Below are positions 19,361 to 31,849 of a stretch of DNA of 62,000 bases, in pieces. The stretch lies in assembly GCF_963678635.1 (NCBI RefSeq), contig NC_087068.1:19944914-20006913 (forward strand). Direction: 5' to 3'. Position 1 is the first letter of the stretch, and each line of letters begins with the position of its first letter. The stretch is from Symsagittifera roscoffensis. Lineage: Eukaryota > Xenacoelomorpha > Acoela > Convolutidae. A program made the position numbers and the translations under genes. Below the pieces are notes generated by a model that did not search any database, had not been told where the DNA came from, and was given only the letters and a program-made list of their open reading frames with translations.

Positions 19361-19770
19361 TGGAACCTGATCTAAACTACATTTTATGATTGGATAAATT
19401 AAATGTTTTACCAATGTAAAGTATTTAATATTAACCAATCATGATCCATCTAACTAACAACCCACTTATTTGTAAGTGCTGAAGTTACTTGTAATTTCAG
19501 CACCAGAGAGATTTGAATTTAACTTAGAAATTAGTTGGACTCTCCCGAGCACTTCAGCAGCCGCAATAAACCAGTATACCCTAGATCTATTGAGCCTAGC
19601 AGAGACTAGTTAAACAACCTGAGACTAGATAGTATAAGAGTAAGATTAGGATCGGTATTAGACTAAGAAGTTGCACGAATCTATCCGGCCGAAAATAAGA
19701 TAGCGTGACGAGCAGACGGTGTACCCTATCCGAAATTACTCTATGAGTTAACCAACTCGGTCCTAACTCA
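19361..19770 (+). repeat. 3' LTR of element A
   Basis: 410 bp, reading as identical to 863-1272, followed by the GGTT duplication at 19771-19774. Identity of the two LTRs indicates very little time since insertion. Confidence 0.95.
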
Positions 19771-19774
19771 GGTT
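19771..19774. repeat. Target-site duplication, right copy (GGTT)
   Basis: Same four bases as 859-862, at the outer edge of the 3' LTR. Confidence 0.8.
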
Positions 19775-19807
19775 GTATACTTTCAAATTGACACCTTCTT
19801 TGTTTAG

Positions 19808-20213
19808 GTTTGCATATTTGAGTCATCATTTGCGCAGTGATATTGATTGGTATGTTCACGGAATTCCGCGTTCCCCGTTTCCTAAATCATTAAGAACTTT
19901 GGGAATGGCATCATACTATTATTCAATGGCCAGATACATGTCAGAGGGGTACGCATTTTGGTCTCAACTCGTCCTAACTCTTGCGTTAGCATGCGAGCGA
20001 TATATTCTGATTGTGAAAGGAAACGACGCCAAATCTATCTTGAACTCGAGGAGAAGAGTTATATTCTATTCAATTACAGTGGTTATCTGTATGCTTATAC
20101 CTTCGGTTTTTGTGTTAGATTACCTAGCAGTGGTGCAACTTAATCATGGCTTGGGGACCGGAGCTTTTGTGCAATATGGAATTTTTGAGCATGATTATGA
20201 ACTGAAACGAAAC
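19808..20213 (+). CDS. Exon of a rhodopsin-like GPCR (host gene, partial)
   Basis: A TTTGTTTAG acceptor precedes the exon and AAC|GTAAGT closes it. The encoded part runs from the end of TM2 through extracellular loop 1 (DWYVHGIPRSP), TM3 ending in the E-R-Y motif (LTLALACERYI, the class A DRY equivalent), intracellular loop 2, TM4 (VIFYSITVVICMLIPSVFVL) and part of loop 2 outside. The remaining helices should be in other exons; I could not identify TM5-7 before the satellite begins at 21.6 kb, so the gene may be broken or have a long intron. Element A lies only 37 bases upstream of the exon, near the splice acceptor, and probably in its intron. Ligand cannot be predicted. Confidence 0.6.
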
Positions 20214-21611
20214 GTAAGTTTTTATTCCACTCAAACTCCTTTCTTATTTCTATCGTTTTGCTCTCAATTTTACAAAATTTGCCAAAATCACTAACAGATG
20301 AGACAATTATCATTTTGTTGATTAAAAAGTAGGACCATGAACCTGTTTAAAAAAGCCGGCAGTTCACTAATTAATCTTTCAATAAAAAGTTCTAGTTTTG
20401 ATGATGCAAAATTTTAAAGTCAACAGCATTCACATATTCTTCTGGAATAAAATTGCTTCAAAAGGTCAAGGAAGCATGCTTGCAAATAACCTCAGCTCTG
20501 AAACTGATTTTGCTTCAATCTTAAATTGACATCGAGTTTTTTTGAATTTTGAAGCCGTGTCCTTTTATAATAATACTTTTTCGATCTCTTTGTACCTTAG
20601 GTTTAAAAATCCTAAAAATCTGATTATAAAAGGCTATACATACAATTTTTTGTTACAAATAAAACACTTGTAAACTAACAAGTGTGGTACAATAATATTT
20701 TGATCACCAATTTCCTATCATTTAGTTGCGTTTCTGGATTAGCGTTTCGGTTTTCATTTTTTCCCAAAATTTCTAAACAAAGTTCAGGTATTTTGCTTAA
20801 TGCGCGTGGAACCCAATAGTTAACAACTATCTTTTAATGTTTCATCAAGTTGCTTCTGATTCTATTTCCTTTCTTTCTCATTTTGCGATGACAAAATTAA
20901 ACACAAAAAAACCGTGTTGGGGTTCGATGCGGTTTCCTAAACCTCAAATGCTACAAGTGCTAAGCTGGCTGCTGCTGCTGATGTTGTTGTCGAATATAAA
21001 TGCGCGTCAAAGAGGGCTGCTATTGCAGTGTCTTCTTTGCCAACGCCCTTGTCAAGGCGGTTTCTTCTGTCATGATGTCGTAGTTCCAGCTGCTAAAGTC
21101 GCCATCGAAGAGTCGATTTTTGTTTTTTGACACTTTTCATTGTTTTAGGTTGGTCTCTTATTTGCTGGTTGAATAGACCATTGTGGCTTTGTCGACACAA
21201 CTAAATCCATCAATTGGCCGTTGTTGCAGTAATTGCTGCTGTCTCTGTAATGTGTTTAAGTGTTGTCGTCAATGACGTTTGAAAAATTATCTTAATTTGA
21301 GTGATGCTCTCCCGGAAAAATCTAATGTAGGTTGGTTTTAATACTTCGTTGTAGAGGTGAAAAACTTAGGTAATCTATAGCTCGTATCGTATATCCAGGC
21401 AATTTGTAATTCGATGTTGACTATCATTTGCTGCTGCTTCGAAGATGCAACTCTAATTTTTGAGAGGCAAGCGATAAATTTCCGTTCAATTGTGGTCTCG
21501 TCAAAACATATAAAAAAGACTAGGAACACATGAGCAGCGTAGGAAGCACCGGAGAAAGCAAACAGAGACTTTCGATTGTTTTTGGTTGTAATACTGAGAG
21601 GGATGCTCACT
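20214..21611. other. Intron or intergenic sequence between GPCR exon and satellite
   Basis: AT-rich, no recognised gene. An open frame at 20837-21130 has a Leu-rich stretch and a CTGCTGCTG run but no family resemblance; a hydrophobic Val/Ala-rich stretch can be read near 21215-21285. Neither can be assigned to the missing GPCR helices with confidence. Confidence 0.4.
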
Positions 21612-21849
21612 GGTTGGAGCTAGCTGATTTCACTTATAAGAGTGAAATTATTGACAGGTAATTGTAGCTGAGAGTTTCGTCCCGTGAAAGTCCCTGTCTC
21701 AAAATTTTCGAAGCAAAAACTGAACATGAATAGTAAGTGGCGCTAAAACGTCTTTTGAGTCAAGCACTGATGACTAATGCTTAAACATTTCAATCGAATT
21801 ATTTTCTTTTTCAGTGGAAGGTTGATTTTGAATGGCAAGAAGTTAAGTG

Positions 21850-24800
21850 GACCGCTGGCGACATTCAACCTAAATTTTTACCTACGTTTTGTAGTAGCTT
21901 TGACCATGAGTTCGCCAAAATGATGGCTCGGTTTCCGTCAGGAGTTGATGCAAGGCTGTCGCTTTTGGAATTTATCTACTTCATTAGGTTGGAGCTACCG
22001 GATTGAATGACAAATCGCGGGTCGTGGAAGAGCTTATCGATAGGTAATTGTTGCTGAGAGCGTCATCCCATGAAAGATCCTTTCTCCAAATTTTTTGAAG
22101 CAAAATTTGGAGTTGAATAGTAATTGGCGCTGCAACGTCTTTTGAGTCAAGAACTGATCACGATCAATTGAACAGTTTCAATCGAATTAGGTCTTTTTCA
22201 GTGAAATGTTGGTTTTGTTGGGCAAGAAGTTAATTGGATCGATGGCGACATTCAACCTAAATTTTACATACGTTTTGTTGCAGCTTTATTCATAAGTTGG
22301 TCAAAAATGATGGTTTGGTTTCCGCCAGGATTTGATGCAAGGCTGTTGCTTTTGAAATTTATCTACTTCATGAGGTTGGAGCTACCGGGTTGAATGACAA
22401 ATCGAAGGTCGTGGAAGAGCTTTTCGATAGATAATTGTTTCTGAGAGTGTCGTCCCAGGGAAGTCCCTGTCACAAAAAATTTTTGAAACAAAACTTGCAG
22501 TTTGATAGTAAGTGGAGCTGCAACGTCTTTTGAGTCAAGCACTGATGACTAATGCTTAAACAATTTCAATCGAATTAGTTTCTTTTTCAGTGGAATGTAG
22601 ATTTTGATGACCAAGAAATTAGGTGGACCGCTGGCGTCATTCAACATACATTTTTACATACGTTTTTTAGTAGCTTTTTCCATGAGTTCGTCGAAAATGA
22701 TGGCTCGGTTTCCGTCAGGAGATGATGCAAGGCTGTCGCTTTTGAGATTTATCTACTTCATGAGATTGAAGCTACAGGTTTGAATGAAAAATCGCGGGTC
22801 GTGGAAGAGCTTATCGATAGGTAATTGTTGCTGAGAGTGTCGTCCCATGAAAGATCCTGTCTCAAAACTTTTGAGGCAAAATTTGGAGTTGATTAGTAAG
22901 TCCCGCTGCAACGTCTTTTGAGTCAAGCACTGATGACGAACGGTTAAACAGTTTCAATCGAATTAGTTCTTTTTCAGTGGAATGTTGGTTTTGTTGGGCA
23001 AGAAATTAAGTGGATCGCTGGCGACATTCAACTTTGTTACTTGCATACATTTTGTAGTAACTTTTTCCATGAAATCGTCAAAATGATGGCTCGGTTTCCG
23101 TCAGGAGTTGATGCAAGGCTGTCGCTTTTGAAAATTTTCTACTTCATGAGGCTGGAGCTACCTGATTAAATGAAAAATCGCGGGTCGTGGAAGAGCTTAT
23201 CGATAGGTAATTGTTGCTGAGAGTGTCGTCCCATAAAAGTCGCTGTCACAAAATTTTTTGAAGCAAAAACGGAAGGTGAATAGTAAGTGGCACTGCAACG
23301 TCTTTTGAGTCAAGCACTGATGACTAATGCTTAAACATTTTAATCGAATTAGTTTCTGTTTCAGTGGAAGGTTGATTTTGGTGAGCAAGAAATTAAATGG
23401 ACCGCTGGCGACATTCAACATAAGTTTTTACATATGTTTCGTTGTAGTTTTGTCCATGAGTTCGTCAAAAATGATGGCTCGGTTTCGGTCATGAGTTGAT
23501 GCAAGGCTGTCGCTTTTGGAAATTATCTACTTCATGAGGTTGGAGCTACCTGATTAAATGACAAATCGCGGGCCGTGGAAGAGCTTGTCGACAGGTAATT
23601 GTTGCTGAGAGCGTCGTCCCATGAATGATCCTGTCTCAAATTTTTTTGAAGCAAAACTTGGAGGTGAATAGTAAGTGGCGCTGCAACGTCTTTTGAGTCA
23701 AGCACTGATGACAATCACATGAACAGTTTCAATCAAATTAGTTCTTTGTCAGTGTAATTGTGGTTTTGTAGGGCAAGAAGTTAAGTGGATCGCTGGCGAC
23801 ATTCAAACTAAATTTTACATACGTTTTGTTGCAGCTTTGATCATGAGTTCGTCAAAAATGATGGCTTGGTTTCTGTCAGGAGTTGATGCAAGGCTGTTGC
23901 TTTTGAAATTTTAATACTTCATGAGGTTGGAGCTACAGGGTTGAATGACAAATCGCGGGTCGTGGAAGAGCTTATCGATAGATAATTGTTTCTGAGAATG
24001 TCGTCCCATGAAAATCCCTGTCTCAAAACTTTTTAAAGCAAAATTGAAATTGAACAGTAAGTGGCGCTGCAACGTCTTTTGAGTCAAACACTGATGACTA
24101 ATGCTTAAGCATTTCAGTCGAATTAGTTTCTTTTTCAGTAGAAGGACGATTTTGATGGGCAAGAAATTAAGTGGACCGCTGGCGACATTTAACCTAAAAT
24201 TTTATATACGTTTTGTAGTAGCTTTGACCATGAGTTCGCCAAAATGATGGCTCGGTTTCCGTCAGGAGTTGATGCAAGGCTGTCGCTTTTGGAATTTATC
24301 TACTTCATGAGGTTGGAGCTACCGGATTGAATGACAAATCGCGGGTCGTGGAAGAGCTTATCGATAGGTAATTGTTGCTGAGAGCGTCATCCCATGAAAG
24401 ATCCTATCTCAAAATTTTTTGAAGCAAAATTTGGAGTTGAATAGTAATTGGCGCTGCAACGTCTTTTGAGTCAAGAACTGATGACGATCAATTGAACAGT
24501 TTCAATCGAATTAGTTCTTTTTCAGTGAAATGTTGGTTTTGTTGGGCAAGAAGTTAATTGGATCGATGGCGACATTCAACCTAAATTTTACATACTTTTT
24601 TTGCAGCTTTGTTCATAAGTTCGTCAAAAATGATGGTTTGGTTTCCGTCAGGATTTGATGCAAGGCTGTTGCTTTTGAAATTTATCTACTTCATGAGGTT
24701 GGAGCTACCGGGTTGAATGACAAATCGAAGGTCGTGGAAGAGCTTATCGATAGGTAATTGTTGCTGAGAGTGTCGTCACATGAAAGATCCTGTCACAAAA

Positions 24801-26500
24801 ATTTTTTGAAGCAAAACTTGCAGTTGGATAGTAAGTGGAGCTGCAACGTCTTTTGAGTCAAGCACTGATGACTAATGCTTAAACAATTTCAATCGAATTA
24901 GTTTCTTTTTCAGTGGAATGTAGATTTTGATGAGCAAGAAAATAGGTGGACCGCTGGCGACATTCAACATACATTTTTACATACGTTTTTTAGTAGCTTT
25001 TTCCATGAGTTCGTCGAAAATGATGGCTCGGTTTCCGTCAGGAGTTGATGCAAGGCTGTCGCTTTTGGGATTTATCTACTTCATGAGATTGGAGCTACCG
25101 GTTTGAATGAAAAATCGCGGGTCGTGGAACAGCTTATTGATAGGTAATTGTTGCTGAGAGTGTCGTCCCATGAAAGATCCTGTCTCAAAACTTTTGAGGC
25201 AAAATTTGGAGTTGATTAGTAAGTCGCGCTGCAACGTCTTTTGAGTCAAGCACTGATGACGAACGATTAAACAGTTTCAATCGAATTAGTTCTTTTTCAG
25301 TGGAATGTTGGTTTTGTTGGGCAAGAAGTTAAGTGGATCGCTGGCGACATTCAACTTTGTTACTTGCATACATTTTGTAGTAGCTTTTTTCATGAAATCG
25401 TCAAAATGATGGCTCGGTTTCCGTCAGGAGTTGATGCAAGGCTGTCGCTTTTGAAATTTATCTACTTCATTAGGCTGGAGCTACCTGATTAAAGGACAAA
25501 TCGCGGTTCGTGGAAGAGCTTATCGATAGGTAATTGATGCTGAGAGTGTCGTCCCATGAAAGATCCTGTCTCAAAACTTTTGAGGCAAAATTTGGAGTTG
25601 ATTAGTAAGTCGCGCTGCAACCTCTTTTGAGTCAAGCACTGATGACTAATGCTTAAACATTTTAATCGAATTAGTTTCTGTTTCATTGGAAGGTTGATTT
25701 TGGTGATCAAGAAAATAAATGGACCGCTGGCGACATTCAACATAAGTTTTTACATATGTTTCGTAGTAGTTTTGTCCATGAGTTCGTCAAAAATGATGGC
25801 TCGGTTTCCGTCATGAGTTGATGCAAGGCTGTCGCTTTTGGAAAGTATCTACTTCATGAGGTTGGAGCTACCTGATTAAATGACAAATCGCGGGCCGTGA
25901 AAGAGCTTGTCGACAGGTAATTGTTGCTGAGAACATCGTCCCATGAATGATCCTGTCTCAAATGTTTTTGAAGCAAAATTTGGAGGTGAATAGTAAGTGG
26001 CGCTGTAATGTCTTTTGAGTCAAGCACTGATGACAATCACATCAACAGTTTCAATCAAATTAGTTCTTTGTCAGTGCAATTTTGGTTTTGTAGGGCAAGA
26101 AGTTAAGTGGATCGCTGGCGACAATCAACCTATATATTACATACGTTTTGTTGCAGCTTTGTTCATGAGTTCGTCAGAAATGATGGCTTGGTTTCCGTCA
26201 GGAGTTGATGCAAGGCTGTTGCTTTTGAAATTTTAGTACTTCATGAGGTTGGAGCTACAGGGTTGAATGACAAATCGCGGGTCGTGGAAGAACTTATCGA
26301 TAGGCAATTGTTTCTGAGAGTGTCGTCCCATGAAAGTCCCTGTCTCAAAACTTTTTGAAGCAAAAACTGAAATTGAACAGTAAGTGGCGCTGCAACGTCT
26401 TTTGAGTCAAGCACTGATGACTAATGCTTAAGCATTTCAATTGAATTAGTTTCCTTTTCAGTGGAAGGATGATTTTGATGGGCAAAAAATTAAGTGGACC
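21850..26500 (+). repeat. Higher-order block: ~2.32 kb (6 monomers) repeated
   Basis: Variant-specific words repeat at an offset of about 2,323 bp, e.g. AGTAAGTGGAGC at about 22510 and 24833, and the CAATCACAT variant at 23711 and 26034. The two blocks are diverged by scattered substitutions, so this duplication is older than the two others described below. Confidence 0.7.
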
Positions 26501-28108
26501 ACTGGCGACATTCAACCTAAAATTTTACATAAGTTTTGTAGTAGCTTTGTCCATGAGTTCGTCAAAAATGATGCCTCGGTTTCCGCCAGGAGTTGATGCA
26601 AGGCTATCTCTTTTAGAGTTTATCTACTTCATGAGGTTGGAGCTACCGGGTTGAATGACAAATTGCGGGTCGTGGAAGAGCTTATCGATAGGTAATTGTT
26701 GCTGAGAGTGTCGTCCCATTAAAGTCCCTGTCACAAAACTTTTTGAAGCAAAATTTGGAGTTGATTAGTAAGTCGCGCTGCAACGTCTTTTGAGTCAAGC
26801 ACTGATGACGAACGGTTAAACAGTTTCAATCGAATTAGTCCTTTTTCAGTGGAATGTTGGTTTTGTTGGGCAAGAAGTTAATTGGATCGCTGGCGACATT
26901 CAACTTAGTTACTTGCATACATTTTGAGGTAGCTTTTTCCATGAAATCTTCAAATTGATGGCTCGGTTTCCGTCAGGAGTTGATGCAAGGCTGTCGCTTT
27001 TGAAATTTATCTACTACATGAGGTTGGAGCTGCCTGATTAAATGACAAATCGCGGGTCGCGGAAGAGCTTATCGATAGGTAATTGATGCTGAGAGTGTCG
27101 TCCCATGAAGGACCCTGTCAGAAAACTTTATGAAGCAAAAACCGAAGCCGAATAGTAAGTGGCACTGCAACGTCCTTTGAGTCAAGCACTGATGACTAAT
27201 GCTTAAACATTTCAATCGAATTAGTTTCTGTTTCAGTGGAAGGTTGATTTTGGTGAGCAAGAAATTAAGTGGACCGCTGGCGACATTTAACATACATTTT
27301 TACATACGTTTTGTTGCAGCTTTGTTCATGAGTTCGTCGAAAATGATGGTTCGGTTTCCGTCAGGAGTTGATGCAAGGCTGTCGCTTTTGGGATTTATCT
27401 ATTTCATGAAATTTGAGCTACCGGTTTGAATGACAAATCGCAGGTCGTAGAAGGGCTTATCGATATGTAATTGTTTCTGAGAATGTTGTCCCATGAAAGT
27501 CCCTGTCATAAAGCTTGTTGAAGCAAAAACTGAAGTTGATTAGTAAGTCGCGCTGCAACGACTTTTGAGTCAAGCACTGATGACGAACGGTTAAACATTT
27601 TCAATCGAATTAGTTCTTTTTCAGTGGAATGTTGGATTTGTTGGGCAAGAAGTTAAATGGATCGCTGGCGACATTCAACCTAGTTACATGCATACATTTT
27701 GTAGTAGCTTTTTCCCTGAAATTGTCAAAATGATGGCTCGGTTTCCGTCAGGAGTTGATGCAAGGCTGTTGCTTTTGAAATTTATCTACTTCATGAGGTT
27801 GGAGCTACAGGGTTGAATAACAAATCTCGGGTCCTGGAAGAGTTTATCGATAGGTAATTGTTGCTGAGAGTGTAAGTCCCTGTCACAAAACTTTTTGAAG
27901 CAAAAACGGAAGCTGAATAGTAAGTGGCACTGCAACGTCTTTTGAGTCAAGCACTGATGACTAATGCTTAAACATTTCAATCTAATTAGTTTCTGTTTCA
28001 GTGGAAGGTTGATTTTGGTGAGCAAGAACTTAAGTGGACGCCTGAGGACTTTCAACATAAGTTTTTACATATGTTTCGTAGTAGCTTTGTCCATGAGTTC
28101 GTCAAAAA

Positions 28109-31089
28109 CGATGGCTCGGTTTCCGTCATGAGTTGATGCAAGGCTGTCGCTTTTGGAATTTATCTACTTCATGATGTTGGAGCTACCTGATTAAATGACG
28201 AATCGCGGGTCGTGGAAGAGCTTGTCGATAGGTAATTGTTACTGAGAGCGTCGTCCCATGAATGATTCTGTCTCAAATTTTTTTGAAGCAAAATTTGGAG
28301 TTGAATAGTAAGTGGCGCTGCAACGCCTTTTGAGTCAAGCACTGATGATGATCAGTTGAACAGTTTCAATCGAAGTAGTTCTTTTTCAGTGGAATGTTGG
28401 TTTTGTTGGGCAAGAGGTTAAGTGGATCGCTGGCGACAATCAACCTATATTTTACATACGTTTTGTTGCAGCTTTTTTCATGAGTTCGTCAGAAATGATG
28501 GCTTGGTTTCCGTCAGGAGTTGATGCAAGGCTGTTGCTTTTGAAATTTATCTACTTCATGAGGTTGGAGCTACAGGGTTGAATGACAAATCGCGGGTCGT
28601 GGTCGTGGAAGAGCTTATCGATAGATAATTGTTTCTGAGAGTGTCGTCCCATGAAAGTCCCTGTCTCAAAACTTTTTGAAGCAAAATTGAAATTGAACAG
28701 TAAGTGGCGCTGCAACGTCTTTTGAGTCAAGCACTGATGACTAATGCTTAAGCATTTCAGTCGAATTAGTTTCTTTTTCAGTGGAAGGATGATTTTGATG
28801 GGCAAGAAATTAAGTGGACCGCTGGCGACATTTAACCTAAAATTTTACATACGTTTTGTAGTAGCTTTGTCCATGAGTTCGTCAAAAATGATGCCTCGGT
28901 TTCCGCAAGGAGTTGATGCAAGGCTGTCTCTTTTAGAGTTTATCTACTTCATGAGGTTGGAGCTACCGGGTTGAATGACAAATCGCGGGTCGTGGAAGAG
29001 CTTATCGATAGGTAATTGTTGCTGAGAGTGTCGTCCCATTAAAGTCCCTGTCACAAAACTTTTTGAAGCAAAATTTGGAGTTGATTAGTAAGTCGCGCTG
29101 CAACGTCTTTTGAGTCAAGCACTGATGACGAACGGTTAAACAGTTTCAATCGAATTAGTTCTTTTTCAGTGGAATGTTGGTTTTGTTGGGCAAGAAGTTA
29201 AGTGGATCGCTGGCAACATTCAACCTAGTTACTTGCATACATTTTCCATGAAATTTTCAAATTGATGGCTCGGTTTCCTGGAGCTCCGCAAGGAGTTGAT
29301 GCAAGGCTGTCGCTTTTGAAATTTATCTACTACATGAGGTTGGAGCTGCCTGATTAAATGACAAATCGCGGGTCGCGGAAGAGCTTATCGATAGGTAATT
29401 GATGCTGAGAGTGTCGTCCCATGAAAGACCCTGTCAGAAAACTTTTTGAAGCAAAAACCGAAGCCGAATAGTAAGTGGCACTGCAACGTCCTTTGAGTCA
29501 AGCACTGATGACTAATGCTTAAACATTTCAATCGAATTATTTTCTTTTTCAGTGGAAGGTTGATTTTGAATGGCAAGAAGTTAAGTGGACCGCTGGCGAC
29601 ATTCAACCTAAATTTTTACCTACGTTTTGTAGTAGCTTTGACCATGAGTTCGCCAAAACGATGGCTCGGTTTCCGTCATGAGTTGATGCAAGGCTGTCGC
29701 TTTTGGAATTTATCTACTTCATGATGTTGGAGCTACCTGATTAAATGACGAATCGCGGGTCGTGGAAGAGCTTGTCGATAGGTAATTGTTACTGAGAGCG
29801 TCGTCCCATGAATGATTCTGTCTCAAATTTTTTTGAAGCAAAATTTGGAGTTGAATAGTAAGTGGCGCTGCAACGCCTTTTGAGTCAAGCACTGATGATG
29901 ATCAGTTGAACAGTTTCAATCGAAGTAGTTCTTTTTCAGTGGAATGTTGGTTTTGTTGGGCAAGAGGTTAAGTGGATCGCTGGCGACAATCAACCTATAT
30001 TTTACATACGTTTTGTTGCAGCTTTTTTCATGAGTTCGTCAGAAATGATGGCTTGGTTTCCGTCAGGAGTTGATGCAAGGCTGTTGCTTTTGAAATTTAT
30101 CTACTTCATGAGGTTGGAGCTACAGGGTTGAATGACAAATCGCGGGTCGTGGTCGTGGAAGAGCTTATCGATAGATAATTGTTTCTGAGAGTGTCGTCCC
30201 ATGAAAGTCCCTGTCTCAAAACTTTTTGAAGCAAAATTGAAATTGAACAGTAAGTGGCGCTGCAACGTCTTTTGAGTCAAGCACTGATGACTAATGCTTA
30301 AGCATTTCAGTCGAATTAGTTTCTTTTTCAGTGGAAGGATGATTTTGATGGGCAAGAAATTAAGTGGACCGCTGGCGACATTTAACCTAAAATTTTACAT
30401 ACGTTTTGTAGTAGCTTTGTCCATGAGTTCGTCAAAAATGATGCCTCGGTTTCCGCAAGGAGTTGATGCAAGGCTGTCTCTTTTAGAGTTTATCTACTTC
30501 ATGAGGTTGGAGCTACCGGGTTGAATGACAAATCGCGGGTCGTGGAAGAGCTTATCGATAGGTAATTGTTGCTGAGAGTGTCGTCCCATTAAAGTCCCTG
30601 TCACAAAACTTTTTGAAGCAAAATTTGGAGTTGATTAGTAAGTCGCGCTGCAACGTCTTTTGAGTCAAGCACTGATGACGAACGGTTAAACAGTTTCAAT
30701 CGAATTAGTTCTTTTTCAGTGGAATGTTGGTTTTGTTGGGCAAGAAGTTAAGTGGATCGCTGGCGACATTCAACCTAGTTACTTGCATACATTTTCCATG
30801 AAATTTTCAAATTGATGGCTCGGTTTCCTGGAGCTCCGCAAGGAGTTGATGCAAGGCTGTCGCTTTTGAAATTTATCTACTACATGAGGTTGGAGCTGCC
30901 TGATTAAATGACAAATCGCGGGTCGCGGAAGAGCTTATCGATAGGTAATTGATGCTGAGAGTGTCGTCCCATGAAAGACCCTGTCAGAAAACTTTTTGAA
31001 GCAAAAACCGAAGCCGAATAGTAAGTGGCACTGCAACGTCCTTTGAGTCAAGCACTGATGACTAATGCTTAAACATTTCAATCGAATTA
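28109..31089 (+). repeat. Higher-order block: 1,550-bp (4-monomer) near-identical duplication
   Basis: 28109-29539 and 29659-31089 are almost identical at an offset of exactly 1,550 bp, including rare variants such as GGTCGTGGTCGTGG and an inserted CTGGAGCTCCGCAAGG. It is a recent unequal exchange of four monomers. Confidence 0.85.
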
Positions 31090-31849
31090 GTTTCTGTTTC
31101 AGTGGAAGGTTGATTTTGGTGAGCAAGAAATTAAGTGGACCGCTGGAGACATTTAACATACATTTTTACATACGTTTTGTAGTGGCTTTGTCCATGAGTT
31201 CGTCGAAAATGATGGTTCGGTTTCCGTCAGGAGTTGATGCAAGGCTGTCGCTTTTGGGATTTATCTACTTCATGAAATTGGAGCTACCGGTTTGAATGAC
31301 AAATTGCAGGTCGTAGAAGGGCTTATCGATAGATAATTGTTTCTGAGAGTGTCGTCCCATGAAAGTCCCTGTCATAAAGCTTTTTGAAGCAAAAACTGAA
31401 GTTGATTAGTAAGTCGCGCTGCAACGACTTTTGAGTCAAGCACTGATGACGAACGGTTAAACAGTTTCAATCGAATTAGTTCTTTTTCAGTGGAATGTTG
31501 GTTTTGTTGGGCAAGAAGTTAAATGGATCGCTGGCGACATTCAACCTAGTTACTTGCATACATTTTGTAGTAATTTTTTCCATGAAATTGTCAAAATGAT
31601 GGCTCGCTTTCCGTCAGGAGTTGATGCAAGGCTAATGCTTTTGAAATTTATCTACTTCATGAGGTTGGAGCTACAGGGTTGCATGACAAATCGCGGGTCC
31701 TGGAAGAGCTTATCGATAGGTAATTATTGATGAGAGTGTAAGTCCCTGTCACAAAACTTTTTGAAGCAAAAACGGAAGCTGAATAGTAAGTGGCACTGCA
31801 ACCTCTTTTGAGTCAAGCACTGATGACTAATGCTTAAACATTTCAATCT

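Larger units (their letters stand above)
863..19770 (+). mobile_element. Element A: giant env-bearing Ty3/Gypsy LTR retroelement, 18.9 kb
   Basis: Two 410-bp direct repeats starting TG and ending CA (863-1272, 19361-19770) read as identical and are flanked by GGTT duplications. Between them are Gag, a Pol in the order protease, reverse transcriptase, RNase H, integrase (Ty3/Gypsy and retrovirus order), an Env-like glycoprotein and several extra open frames. Animal Gypsy elements are usually 5-9 kb, so this is about two to three times the normal size; the excess is 1.3 kb of leader, 2.1 kb between pol and env, a 1.8-kb gene after env, and 1.6 kb of 3' noncoding DNA. Identical LTRs point to a very recent insertion. 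Two coding lesions are visible (in gag near 5040-5091 and in the last ORF near 17190), so this copy is probably not autonomous. Element B is a diverged relative. Confidence 0.92.

Noticed and set aside
20837-21130. 97-codon frame as a host gene or as the missing GPCR helices
   Set aside because: Leu-rich run comes partly from CTG repeats; no GPCR motif such as NPxxY or a TM6 proline is visible.
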